64,000 nucleotides of DNA from Enoplolaimus lenunculus (lineage: Eukaryota > Nematoda > Enoplea > Enoplida > Thoracostomopsidae). The notes below the pieces were generated by a model. The model made no database searches. It had not been told where the DNA came from and was given only the letters and a program-made list of their open reading frames with translations. Numbering within the stretch: position 1 is the first letter of the stretch; each line of letters begins with the position of its first letter. Made by a program: the position numbers and the translations under genes. Shown here piece after piece: positions 1 to 11,495 of this stretch. The DNA lies in the NCBI GenBank assembly GCA_030248215.1, contig JASANG010001159.1, positions 62,001-126,000 on the forward strand. The letters run 5' to 3'.

Positions 1-1342
1 TCGAGGCATTATCTGCGAATAACGTATGATATGTTTTCAAATGGCTGCATACTTGAAATAACATATCCAAATTGTCCTGTTAAATATCATATGATACTTG
101 CTTTTTCTACTTTGATAAAGTTTAAAAGTCTTGGCGAAGTTTAGATAATGGTCATATGTCGTAGCCGATGCGTAATTCAGCGCAATTCCCCTGTTGATTG
201 GTTACTGCCTTAATGTATTGCTCAAATAATATTAGCTGATGCAAATACTCTTTTCTGATTGGGTGAAAAATCGCTTCCCGTTGGCTACGAGTTTGTTTTA
301 CTAAACAAGTTGGAATCAAGCTGAATTACGACTATCCAGTAACCAATCAGAATACACGCAAGTTTACTACACATAATTTTGCCTTGGGATAGCCCAAGTC
401 GTATATAATTCCGCTTCGGACTAATCCAATTCGGAATTGGACTGAATTACGACTTGAGTTGCGACACATACAGATTGAATAAGACGATATTAGCTATGTA
501 ACAAAATATGCACTGCAGATTGCGTTTTGGTTATAAACTATGTTTTAATGTAACGCATAGCATTACAAGTTCGGGTATTTGTAGCAGAAAAATGCAACAC
601 TGCGTCAATATATACAACATCTGCATTGTTCTGTAACATTTTTGTAAATGCTAAAACTCGTCGCTTCGCTTAAATTGTCTAGTTTATGTGCATTTTGCTA
701 TGCGTGTAGAAGCTTTGATAGAAATTTATAAAAAAATTTAAAATTTTGTATTGATAAAAAATTAAATTTACTCATTTATCGGCAACAAACCAACCCGATT
801 ATGTATTTAATTATATTTGAAAAACTATATTGGTTCGATAGGTTAGATATTGTTTGTCTGTCTAAGTAACTTAAATCTTACAAAGATTACATTAAACACA
901 TTGTAGTTTAGAAACAAAAACTTTGGCTAATTTGAATATTATTCCAACATTAATATTCTTTGGAAAACGTCACACGTTTCTTTCGATAGAAAAATTGCAC
1001 GAACTGTTCCAAATAAATAATTACTGTTGACATGTCGCGCTGCGACGAGCGATGACGCATAGCATCGCAGAGCGAGCATAGCGTAAATTCTAAACTTTGC
1101 AAAATGTAGCAGAATTTGTTCTGTGCCTATCTTGCCTTGGCCTAGCAGTTGACCTGCATTGCAGCAATTTTTGACGCCGCTCCTTGAAAATTAGCCAAAC
1201 CACTTTTTGGTCCTAGCCGCAAACCAATATTTCGTTCGGGAGTTGTACATCGATTGCGTATGGTCCTATAAATAGTATGTTAACCTAATTGTAGCAATTA
1301 AAAATTATTCGTTAACAAACTAAATTTTCTAAATCTCTGCGA
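1..1342. other. AT-rich non-coding with imperfect inverted repeats
   Basis: No supported exon. Two imperfect inverted-repeat pairs are visible. The stretch around 190-220 (GATTGGTTACTG) is complementary to CAGTAACCAATC around 341-352. The stretch around 388-400 (CAAGTCGTA) is complementary to TACGACTTG around 447-455. They look like a decayed foldback element of roughly 300 bp. Around 1030-1085 there is a GC-richer patch of CGCAT/ATGCG words. Nothing else is recognisable. Confidence 0.5.
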
Positions 1343-1513
1343 ATGCCAAAAACGACTTTGCTCCGTCTTATGGCTCTGTTCTTGCTTGCTTTGTACTCAT
1401 TGAAACCATTAGTAACAGTTCAGTTTGTCAGTAATTACAATTATTGCTCATCTTACACGATTTTAGGTAAGATTATTTGTGTAGAACCGCCAGTAGAACT
1501 ATTACCACTTTAA
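1343..1513 (+). CDS. candidate small secreted peptide (56 aa if unspliced)
   Basis: The ATG at 1343 opens an ORF whose first 25 or so residues form a textbook signal peptide: a short basic n-region (MPKTTLLR), a Leu/Ala-rich core (LMALFLLALYSL) and a likely cleavage near VTVQ. A short mature part with Cys follows. Unspliced, it stops at 1511-1513 after a second Cys. A good donor (TTTTAG/GTAAGA) at 1466/1467 allows splicing instead. The acceptor after TTGTTAG (exon from 1600) would give a 52-residue product. The stronger TTTTCAG acceptor (exon from 1779) would give about 80 residues ending ...NTCKT. No homologue is recognised. A neuropeptide-like or effector-like peptide is possible, but this is inference from the signal peptide alone. 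Confidence 0.4.
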   Translation: MPKTTLLRLMALFLLALYSLKPLVTVQFVSNYNYCSSYTILGKIICVEPPVELLPL

Positions 1514-1638
1514 GTCACGCTGGCACTGCTTTGAACGCTAAACTTTGTCACTTGTACACTTATGTTTTTTATAGTTAAAACTGTTACATGTATTGTTAGG
1601 TTGTTCTCATGAAGTAAAAATTGACCCCTACTAAACAC

Positions 1639-1875
1639 ATGGTATCATGCACTAATGCTTTTCGTTTGTTGTTTCAAACTGTACGGTATATTATTGTCCT
1701 GGCCGCACTGCTCGCTTCACGGCAGTTTTTCAAACCCTTAATCTCGATGAACACTGATTTAAACAGAATCCTTTTCAGGATTGTTGAGAACGGTCACGCG
1801 CAATTCTTCCATCAGTTCTTCAATAATAAACGCCGTAAAGAGGCTGCCGCTAGAAATAATATTAAATTTGTTTAG
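1639..1875 (+). CDS. candidate small ORF, 78 aa, hydrophobic N-terminus
   Basis: The ATG at 1639 (context ACACATGG) opens 78 codons to TAG. Residues about 15-28 form a hydrophobic segment (VRYIIVLAALLAS). After it come an amphipathic stretch (DLNRILFRIVENGHAQ) and a basic KRRK, which could be a prohormone-type cleavage site. Downstream, an AATAAA lies near 2122. It overlaps possible alternative exons of the peptide candidate at 1343 in another frame, so at most one of the two readings of 1779-1875 is likely to be used. No family recognised. An ORF of this length can arise by chance in 64 kb, so confidence is low. Confidence 0.25.
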   Translation: MVSCTNAFRLLFQTVRYIIVLAALLASRQFFKPLISMNTDLNRILFRIVENGHAQFFHQFFNNKRRKEAAARNNIKFV

Positions 1876-2968
1876 AAGAAACACTTGTAAGACTTAATTT
1901 TTGCTGTATATTTATAATCGCAGAAATGATTTGTGTTAAGCAATGTTTCCAAAGACATCAAGCTCAATACAGTTGCTACTGAGTTTATTTTGTTATCGTA
2001 AATGACAAGGAATCGGCTGAATTGTTTCCGTTGATCATCTGGTGAAAACTGGTATTCGGTCGTAATTTTCGGCAGTTTACAAATTTGAGCACCCATAATT
2101 TGCGAACAATTTTGAACTTGTAATAAAAGGAAACTTGTGCAAAAATGTCATATTTTTAAATAGTTGCTTTTTCGGCCGTGGTCCTGCGGTAATTGCGTGG
2201 AACCTTTCGAATAAATCTGGTTTGTATCAATTATTTCATGAGCTGAAAATAAAGTTTGAGTTTCAATAAGGGTTGCGGTCATGGTTAAAATGTGTCCCAT
2301 ACGTATTCCTTGACTAATTTTACCGGTAAAAACTGTCCCTCAGACAATATGGTTGGGCAGTTTTGGAAATAAAATAAACGAGCTCTTTTGAAAACAAACA
2401 GATCTTACAAAACATTCGAGTGACTCCCAAAATACTTTTTAAACTAATTTTGAAACGTGCGCAGGTTGCAACTAGTTGCTCATGCGGATTCATGATATAA
2501 CCGAGGCAGGCGGGTCGCGGTTTGTCCAATATTTATTCGACGTCAACGTTAAAAGTCGGGCTCTTATATCGAGTTAACAGACAAAACTCGAATGTCATAT
2601 GACATTGGCTTCCAAACCACCGCTCTCAAATGTTCAACGTGTAAAAGAATCGATATGTTACGTGATAGCATCGTGAAGTATTGTAGCAAGAAGTATATCA
2701 GCTGTAACATATGAGAATCTGAATTGCATTTCTTTAAAAGCCCCATTCACACGTTCAAGCTTTAGCAGCAAGGAAATGCAATTGGAAATTTCACATCTTT
2801 TCGCCGAAAGAAGTACAGTATTCGTTTTCGGCATATGCGACCACTCAAATATTTGCAAAAATCAAACATAACTTGATTAATTACATTACTATATAATTTA
2901 AGTTATATAAAAACAAACGACTATACGTAGTAACCTAACGAACCGTAAAGTTATAACAGTCGGCGGAT
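1876..2968. other. non-coding, nothing recognised
   Basis: Only short overlapping ORFs with low-complexity composition. AATAAA-like hexamers occur near 2122 and 2246. No repeats shared with the rest of the window were noticed. Confidence 0.4.
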
Positions 2969-3241
2969 ATGACAACAAATTCCACCATATCAGCGAGTCC
3001 TTGGATTCCAGACTGGGCATCACTTTCATTAGACAGTGCTCAACGTTCATACAAAGATTCTTTGATGGCTTATAACGAAGAACTCGCTCGAGTTGATCAT
3101 AATCGAGCATATCAGGAACTACAACCGTTGCCTGAGGGTGACGTAATCGCGAACGGAGACGTCGTTGCTTCGTATTCACCGTATGGCGTGGATAACAGAC
3201 ATGATCCGAACGTGTGTTTTTGGGAAATTTATGAATTTTAA
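2969..3241 (+). CDS. coding-like ORF, 90 aa, possible exon or small gene
   Basis: The ATG opens 90 codons of balanced composition (Asp, Glu, Pro, Gly and Trp all frequent), unlike the Lys/Phe/Ile-rich chance ORFs around it. An acceptor-like TTATAACAG lies 12 bases upstream of the ATG, so this may be an internal or trans-spliced exon. It ends at a stop after ...CFWEIYEF. A GTGTGT near 3210 could instead be a donor. The product (SASPWIPDWASLSLDSAQ...) has no signal peptide, and I do not recognise it. It is not a PET or LIM domain. A short inverted-repeat element starts 16 bases after the stop and contains AATAAA. It could be a lone gene or an alternative first exon of a gene further right. Confidence 0.4.
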   Translation: MTTNSTISASPWIPDWASLSLDSAQRSYKDSLMAYNEELARVDHNRAYQELQPLPEGDVIANGDVVASYSPYGVDNRHDPNVCFWEIYEF

Positions 3242-3257
3242 TGTTTAAGCAGCCAAT

Positions 3258-3421
3258 GGCGGATTCAAGGCGAGCACCACCCACTTCCACCATCAGGGAT
3301 CGAAATAAAAAATCTTGTATAAGGTTTAGCACAAAAATTGCGTTTGGCTTCTCTTCGCTCGCGAGTATTTTCCACTATCATATGTCACGCGGTTCCGGTT
3401 TTAGTACTTTCTGAGTCCGCC
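3258..3421 (+). repeat. MITE, GGCGGATCC-ended family
   Basis: The left end GGCGGATTCA matches in inverted orientation the right end TGAGTCCGCC. The interior (GGTTTAGCAC, then TTCGCTCGC) is shared with copies at 5038-5231 and 35127-35262. Non-autonomous, with no ORF. Confidence 0.6.
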
Positions 3422-3477
3422 ATGCTAGGGAAAGGGTTTGTGTGTTCAATTTTTTAATGCCTTTCGTCAGATTTGGG

Positions 3478-3740
3478 ATTCATATTCTCAAATGTGTATA
3501 GCACCAATTACCAGCTGGTGACAGGTCCAGTAATGTTCGGACTGGGAAATTGTGTGATCTAAATTTTCGCTCATTATATATATTGCGTTTGATTTGTCTT
3601 TTGAGATAAGTTTAAATTTTGCCACAGATGTCAATGGGTGCTACACACAGTTGAGAATACGACTGTAGAATTTAAAGTAATAGGTTGTGAACGCATCTTT
3701 AGCTCATTGCGTCAAGTAAGCATTTAGAATTACCTGCTCG
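3478..3740. repeat. foldback element with TTGAGAATAT motif
   Basis: The left arm (ATATTCTCAAATGTGTA, about 3482-3498) is the inverse of the right arm (TACACACAGTTGAGAATA, about 3643-3660). The right-arm motif recurs near 19815, 40635, 42415 and 51230. No coding capacity. Confidence 0.5.
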
Positions 3741-6529
3741 CTCTGCAGAATAATAGCCACGTAATATAGTCAACCCTGAACTGCAAACCATTCAGATATC
3801 ATAACTTTTATTTCAATACGTATGTTTACTACTGTTTAACTGATTTTTTCCAAATTACGTTTGGTTAGCTCTGGAGCTACATCGAAAAGCCACACTCTGT
3901 ACGGTTATTTCTGGCTTACGGTTTTAGATAGCAACCCTGCCAAGATTTGCGCAAGTTTATTTATTCCTCTTTCAAAATTGGTATCGCAAAACACAAGTGA
4001 AAAATTCACCAGGTTTTGGTTGAACCATTGATATATAAAATGGATCCCTTCACATCCATTTTTAAGGTTAAATTAATTAACCTCTGACTCGGCAGTAACA
4101 GTTCTCAGCTTTAGCATTTTTGGTTTAAGCTGCTGTAATGCTACATATTATCATTTCAACCAGCAGTATTGAAACTGCAGCTTATATTATTTATAAGGGC
4201 CTGCTCAGTGGGATACTGTACGACCGGTGAATTTAAAGACTATGAGGCTTAGATTTATGCTTTGACTTGGCCGTACTCAGCGAGGCTCTTACAATTAACA
4301 TGGGCCAAAATAGATTTCGCTGATATGACAGCAAATGATAACCTTAAGTCGCTGAAATTTACGTTTACGTTCAGGTTGAACTTTGAACTTTTCGTTACAT
4401 TGTGGCTTGAGTATAGACTTAGAAATACCGTAAATCTAGTGTTATACCTGTAAAAGTAACATTGGCATTGTATACCAGTAACACAAACGAAACATCCGGC
4501 AACATTTTTTGTACTTACAAAGTGACGTCTAATGGCCTTGAAAGTCAGTATTTTTTGAACAGATACATTATAGCGATTTTTAGCAGATATTTTGTTTAAA
4601 TTTTAGTATACTCAACATTTATAACGGAGTCTCTATTCTCAATATCTGGACTTTCATCATCGTTTTAAAGCAATTGGTTTTTAAATCTATGCGAACTAAA
4701 ATGCTGAGTAAAACTGTGCGCACCACGCGGTACCGGCACGAAGTTTCATAACGCAAGTTTTAGTGGTCCATCGTTTTATAACTGGACATCTATTGCATTT
4801 CTGTATGCAAATTCAACATTTGGCTAGTGACACGAATTGCAGTTTAGCAAGAGAACACACTGTAAGCTTGTGGCGAGCAATTTGTTCAGCAAAAACTGCT
4901 GCTCGGGTGGTGGTGTTGGCGGGTGCAGATACACCATCAGATTCCTTGGATCCGTTACTGGTTCTGGATTTAAAGTACAGTCCGAAATTGGTATGTGCAT
5001 TTCAGTGTTAAGGTAAAAAAGGTAGTTCACACTCAGTGGCGGATCAAAACGTTTCTGACTGAGAGACTCATCGAAGGGGACTACCCCGGCTTTAGCCCGA
5101 CAACAGAAATCGAAAATCACATTTCGTATTAAGGTTTAGTACTAAAATCGAGTTCGAGTTTCCCGCTCGCAAGTTTTTTTACTAAATAATATCTCTTGCG
5201 GCATTCATTTTAGAAAATTTCTGGATCCGCCTGTGGCTGCGCGATGTTATAAACGCCATTTTAGTGTTAAATCTTTACACAAAGTTTACGTTTTAGTACC
5301 TGTTGGGGGGCTATGCCTTCAGCAGCGCCCTGGATTCGCCAATATTCACACATTTGACTATTTCTTTTATGCTGTTGTCTGTTGTTTTGTTTGCTGTCGT
5401 TCTTGTTTGTTGCCGCTTTTGTTTTGAAATTGCTGCATTATGTTTACTAATACGTGCAACTGCAATATAAATCGTGTTGTGGGCGTTGCCGCGTGCATTA
5501 TGGTGTCCTGTGAAAATTAAATAAGTGTCATATACTTTGTTACAAGTACTCACGATATACTTGTCGTGAGCAAGTTGTCTTTTTTGACTTTAATATTCTA
5601 AATATACTTGTAAATATGGAAATAAACTAAAGTTTTTGTTTTAATTTTCGACTTTTTATTTCTTCTCAGGTTTATATTCATTTTTAACAAAATTTAAGTT
5701 TAACGATAGATATCATGTACAAGTGAAAAAAGACATTATGCATAGCAACAAGTGATCCTGTGATGGATACTGAAATTTCAAACTGTGGCTTGGTGTGCAA
5801 AGCTCGCGAATGCAGCCAGCAAGAAGCAAAACGCAATTTTAACTTTAAAAATGTTACTACAAAATTTCGGTTTTGATCCATGTCGTGACCTATGGCCTTT
5901 GAGGGCCTCTTGGATCCGACAGTGAAATTGCCTTTGGGACGTGGAAACTTGAATAATGTTACAGGGTACTTTTATTGTAATTTTGGAGTTTAAATGCATT
6001 TCTATATTGTTGGTGTTCATGTGAAATAATGAATATCTAACAGGTTAACAGCAATCACGGCATCTACTCAAAACCTACCGCTTTCACCTCAAGTATAATT
6101 GATACAGAGTAGATGTTCTTCGCGATACACATATAACAGTTCGGGCAAAACAAGTGCTTGGGTGGTGCTATATTTTAAAAGTAGTTTAATACCATCCAGC
6201 AAGATACAGGAATTGCCATATGGCGCTGGCACCCAGGGCCGCAGCAGAAACCCCGCCTGGGGGACACCCCAAAGAGGGGACCCCACCCAAGCAAGATTTT
6301 AAGCAAAACCTTTGAAAAATATTTGAGATCATTGCAAGGGGCTTCACCCCAGAATTATGTTGGCCCCGCACCGCGTCACATTTAGCAATTAAAATTATTT
6401 CACTTGCGACGAAGCTATTCTGACCTTCGCAGGTTAACAAATATAGCACCACGTACAACGCAGTTATTTATGATGTTATTTTTTTCGGCGTTTTCCTTTA
6501 AATGTTTTCAAGTAACGAGTATATGCCCA
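3741..6529. other. non-coding, no gene seen apart from one MITE
   Basis: Apart from the element at 5038-5231, only short ORFs on both strands with no acceptor/donor context or recognisable product. Pyrimidine runs near 5380-5430 encode Cys/Phe/Leu-rich nonsense. Confidence 0.4.
5038..5231. repeat. MITE, GGCGGATCC-ended family
   Basis: Begins GGCGGATCA and ends TTTCTGGATCCGCC, which are inverted termini. The interior contains GGTTTAGTACTAAAAT followed by CCCGCTCGCAAG, as in the copy at 35127. About 194 bp, no ORF. Confidence 0.65.
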
Positions 6530-6687
6530 AGCCCGTAGCCAGCTCACCATGCTTCGGGGAGGCTAAAAATTTATCAAAAAGGGCATTTAAAGGTTTTTAG
6601 TGACTTGCAAGCAAGATTGAAAATTTTCTAGGGGGGAAGTTTTCAACGGGGGCCGAGCTCCTCCTGCTCCCCTTGGCTACTGACCCG
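6530..6687. repeat. MITE, GGCCCGTAGCC-ended family
   Basis: Starts GCCCGTAGCCAGCTCACC and ends with the inverse TTGGCTACTGACCCG. The interior carries the shared words GACTTGCAAGCAAGATTGAA and a G-run/C-run pair. Other copies lie at 7155, 39115, 39846, 45279 and 59589. Confidence 0.7.
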
Positions 6688-7154
6688 AATACGCCATGTG
6701 TTTAATTTTGATTCAAAGTTTCAGTTATTCTCAATATTATTGACTAAATTCAAACAAATGTGATCATAACTGTCAAAAACAATTGATTTGTCAAATTCCA
6801 CGCTTTTTTGTTCAGTTTTGTGGGTTTTTTTTCTCAAAAAGATGTGTCGTATCCAGCTGTAGGTACTTGACCCATTTTAAATACGCAATATTAACCTCTG
6901 ATAAGTTATGAACTTTGTCTTGTGATACGTATTTAAGTGTCAATCATGCACGTAGCCACATCACCATTTTTAGCGGACTAAAAAATTTTAAGGAGGGGGC
7001 ATAGAAAAAAGTTTGTATCTGGCTGGTGCAATTCTTAATCTAGAAAGCTGAACCGTGTTTGAGATTGGCGTTTTAAGAATTAAATTTTCAATGCTGTCAA
7101 ATGCTTTGTATCTTGTGACTATTCATTATTTAAATCGATACAGGGTCGCTAAGC

Positions 7155-7275
7155 GGTCCCGTAGCCAGAGGGCGCCAGGGATGTGCAGCCTCTGTGAAAA
7201 AAATTTCGCCCGCCCTAGGAAAATTTTCAACCTTGCTTGTAAGTCATCGAAAATCCTTGTACGTTTCTCCTAACG
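7155..7275. repeat. MITE fragment, GGCCCGTAGCC family
   Basis: Left end GGTCCCGTAGCCAGAGGG, then AAAATTTTCAACCTTGCTTG and AAGTCATCGAAAATCC as in the fuller copies. The right terminus is not clear. Confidence 0.55.
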
Positions 7276-10200
7276 TCAGGTTAACAAAAATAATAGTCGT
7301 TATTCCGCGCACAAGGAATTTTTAGTGGCAAAGTGACCATTGTTGAAGTGGACGGGTGCATTAACGCAATTATTAAGCTCTGTTTAACCATAACCCCTAT
7401 ACATATACTTGAATAACGACGGCTACTACAAATAAATTGTTAGCGTTTACTGAACAATTTTATTCAGCAAAAAAAGTTTTCACAGTGTTTATGCAATGCA
7501 AGACACCACATTTTGTACTATAATTTTGTCCAACGAACAGTCTGTATGCGCATAGTCGCAATTGCTATCTGTTCGTTTCAGCATTTCACATTGAATTAAG
7601 TCAACGCTTGGCAGTGATTTCGGAGAAGTTTCGTTGTGTTTTATATGGGTGTTGCACAATAACGCTCGAGCAGTGGGTTGGATTTTATTCAGTGTTCTTT
7701 CGTTACAAATATACAGTGTCGGAGCCAGAAATTCCTGAGAGCGGCAAGTGCAAGCTCACTGGCAAAACCAGCGTTAAGCCAAAGATAACTTTAGGATAAA
7801 TCGTAACACAAAATTTTTGATCCATGTTGGGAACAATAGCATAGTCTGTGTGTCCCCTTGAATCCACCTTGTACAGTTTGGGTACAATTTCGGAATAGGA
7901 CTGAATATTAGGATTTCTGGTTAGACCAGGGCTCTAGGCGCTCTGTAGAGTTTTATTTAAAAGCAGACCTAAGGCAACCTTAACGAAGTTCGTATCACCA
8001 AGCGTGGATGATGACTTTTAGACAAGAGTATGCAACTGGGCACATTTTGTGCGGAAAAGAATCTACCCAGCATGGCACGCGTTGAATTTTAATGTACCCG
8101 ACCCCCTAATTTATGGAGAATGGTTCAATTTTGCAGTTTTTCGCCACTGTGGAAAAGTATGCTTAGGTTTAGGTTTAGGCTTCTTCTGGGTTAGAATTCT
8201 GGTGTCCCGCTAAAATATACTTACACTACTTACGGACTGTTCATTACATGGGCCGCTTTTAGGTGTCGAATTATCGACGTAGTTCTGTAGGGGCGGTAGT
8301 CTTTTATCTTCTCGCTTTCCAATTTTGCGATTTATTTTAAAAGTTACACATCTGGCACATCCTGACAGCACGATTCAACGTTGTCCAAGCTATTGCTCCA
8401 CTTTACGTGTAGGTTAGTCTGTGGCTGGCAGCAACAGCAATAACTATATTTATTCATGAAATATTATCCGTTTCGTTTTTGTGAAAAAGCAGACATTTAG
8501 CATTATATTTTTGGCTAGCTTCATAAGCCGCGTATAGCCAGCATTACAGTTCTGGAGGGTATAACATCAGTATAAGAATTTTTGCTGCCTGTAGGGATGT
8601 CGATAAAAGCTACTGGTATAAGCTAATTTTTTCTTGTATTACGAGATATTTTCTGATTGGATATATACCCTCATTTTCTCGGCTTGCTTTGCCCCCTGAG
8701 TTTTCATCAAGTTATATTTGTTTGCTGTTTGTCTTTATGGCGGGTTATAGTCTAACGATTTCCATGAAATATAGTAAAATAGAGCTGATTCTGCGTAAAC
8801 GGGACAAGATACTGTGCGGAAATCACCAGAAATATTATATGTGTAACTGTTCTCGACTATAAGGACTGTGTTATCAAATTTCTGTAGTACCTGTTGCTAA
8901 CAGTGATACAAAACAACCTTAAAATAAAAGATTCAGAATTTCATAAAGTCTAATTCGGTGATTCAAAAGTTACAAGACCTATTGTGAGCTGCCGATAAGC
9001 AGTGGCAAATCCAAGGACCGATAGGGTATGTATCACACTAGGCTCTGTCGTGCTGAAGTTTTTTCAATGCAAATAGGTTATGCAAGGGTTACCGTGTGTT
9101 TTATCGCCAAATAGGTAGAAATTACGGCAAGGTTCAACACTAATTGAACAATTTTGTGCCTTCAACGGAATTGGACAACGTTATTGCAAAAAACGACAAA
9201 AACGCACCCTATATCATAGGTGTTAAGGTTGCTTAGGATGATGGATTTTTGGTAATTTTAACCATTACAAAATGTATGTGTAACCACTGTTTTTGGGTAA
9301 AAATCTATCATAGATCAAAAAATTACGCTGTGGGCTTGAACGTACCATTAATGGCCATGATCCGGCAAACCTTGCCAACCATAACGCTAATTTTTCCCCT
9401 GAACAGTATGGGGAATTCTATCTGGTGAATCCTAGAGCACAAAACTTAGTTTCAGCCCGTACGTTGGCGTGCTGAACAATTTATAGTTACGTTATGCCCC
9501 CAATATGAAATGCTGGCTACGTTTCTTATCAAGAACCCACAAAACAGTTGGTGGTGTCATCACCAAGCGGAAACTTGAATTGTCCATTTGAAGCCCTGAA
9601 ATGATTTCTGGTTTTTGGTTGAAATGGTGGATCTTAAAACTGTCAGTGAGGAAGGCGTCGTAATTGGCGACATATAATAATGAAAAATGGACGTGAGCGA
9701 AGCGAATATGAAGACAAACACAATTTTACTACAACATCGCAATACAGAATTTTGTTTTGCGTGTCGGTTTGGAGGCCTAGGCCTTCTTTGATGCCCCCGT
9801 AGATCAGCCAGTGTTCGCGTTGTTTTCTCTTATATACGACGTCTTTGCCTTGAGTAGTAGAGTATCGTCTATTTTAAGTACTGATTCGCGTGTTTGTTGG
9901 TTGGTTTAAGCTCTGGTAATTTGGTCAAAGTTTTGTTGACTAAATTTAGTTATTGTTTTACATAGCGTTTCACCAAAAACTGTCTCTTGGATGACTTCGA
10001 ATCGTTTCCGAGTTGGGTTATTAAAGTTTTATTAGACAGGGCGCCAATATTAACGTTCTTTATAAACTTATGCTCTTGTGATATTTAGTTCCCCCACGAA
10101 ATGCATCTACTTTACCTCGTCGGAGTTAGCATTATATTCGTTTTTTTCAATCTTATATAAACTGCATTTGAGGGCAAAATGTTGAAACAAGCTATTTGGT

Positions 10201-10944
10201 GGAACTCCAAATATATGGTCAGCGCGAGCTAAACACGTAAACGTTTCATCTCTCAGTTTTCATATTTGTCACTTGACCCGAATACCGAAATGAGTATTCT
10301 TATTCTGAAACCGTGAAAGAATGTCGGTCAGTCCATAAACAGACTCAAATAGAGTAAGTTATAAATACAGCTGTAACGAATGCCGGAAAATGAGCGCATG
10401 CACCAGCTTTTCATATCGCTTTACGGACCATGCGAGCGAACGAGCTATAAATTATAACGCTTAGAGCGTTATTATAGCATTAATTTTGCAGCTTTTCGTG
10501 AATTTTAATGCCAAAGTGAAGGCAAATGTAACGTCTACACTCTCCCAGTGCCTGCGCATATTTTGACGAACATTTATTCAACGTGTCCCTATTTCGAAAT
10601 ATTAGCAAGTTTTTGATCACGTATATACGTTATACACATGCTAAATTGTAACCTGAAAAATGAACTCGAGTTAATATCCTAGTAAAAGCAAAACATAACG
10701 TTGAATTTGAATTGTAAACAAATCCAATGATAGTGTTATATACCGCACCCTGTTTAAAACCCGACTGTGATCTGTGACATTTTAAGTAATGGTTTCCTGT
10801 GTAACTCCAACCATTTCTGCCCTAAGAAAGTTCACATGGTCTGGTTCCGGTTCGCCGCGTGTTTTGTTTAAATTTAAGTCAACGTTGTTTTTTCAGTTGT
10901 TATTAGCCTGTTCGATTTCAGCTAAAACAAAATTGGACATTGCA
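7276..10944. other. non-coding, no gene seen
   Basis: Only isolated short ORFs. A degenerate TTAGGT/TTAGGC run lies at about 8163-8182, and a decayed piece resembling the GGATCC MITE (GAGCCAGAAATTCCTGAGAG) at about 7724-7743. GC content rises slightly around 9740-9800 without an identifiable exon. Confidence 0.4.
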
Positions 10945-11133
10945 ATGTCTCATAGACGTTGGCGAAGTGATAATTACAGTTTGATGTTCGAACCCTCATT
11001 TCATTCGCCATATGCGGGCCCAAAAATTTCTAACGAGGGGTCGCACGATTATAACAGTGGATACTCGTTCGGGAGTGAAGCGGGTGAAAAGTCGAACGCA
11101 AAATCCATATGCAAAATTTTGGTTTTAATGCCT
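10945..11133 (+). CDS. coding-like first exon of an unidentified gene
   Basis: A strong acceptor (GTTCGATTTCAG) at 10921 sits 23 bases before an ATG. This is the arrangement expected of either a cis-spliced exon or a spliced-leader addition site. From the ATG the frame reads Ser/Gly/Tyr-rich sequence (MSHRRWRSDNYSLMFEPSF, later NSGYSFGSEAGEKS) with good codon variety. A possible donor is CCT/GTAGGA at 11133/11134. The frame then runs on open to about 11211. No domain recognised. By position and strand it could be an alternative 5' exon of the Limpet-like gene 8 kb downstream, whose first visible exon also starts in phase 0. That link is inference only. Confidence 0.35.
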
Positions 11134-11323
11134 GTAGGAAATGGCCTGAGCGGAGTCTTCGTGGTATCCACTGGAAGCATTCGCGTGTCGGTTTTATTCA
11201 GCTTAAAATAACCAACGATTCCGTTACTTTAAGTATAATGACTTCCTTTGAATTGTGTAAATTACATTGCGTATATTCTAACAAATTTTTCGTTTGTCAA
11301 AAAGTCCTATCAATTTATATAGC

Positions 11324-11495
11324 AGATCCAGAAATTACTGACGGAAGTCGCTCAATAAATTGTGAAAACGCTCACGGTCGAGAAACCAAGCGCACTTTTC
11401 ATAGCACAAAATTTGTCAGGTAGGACGTTACCATTTTAGCACAAAATAACTTTCTGATCGGAGACACCTCCCCTTCGATCATACTCTGCATCCGT
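11324..11495. repeat. possible decayed GGATCC-type MITE
   Basis: AGATCCAGAAATTACTGACGG near 11325 resembles the inner end of the GGCGGATCC family. The right side has GCATCCGTCAATGG. The interior shares the ATTTTAGCACAAAA phrase. Divergent. Confidence 0.35.

Noticed and set aside
2898-3332. 144-codon minus-strand ORF
   Set aside because: Antisense shadow of the better-composed + strand ORF at 2969-3241 plus part of a MITE.
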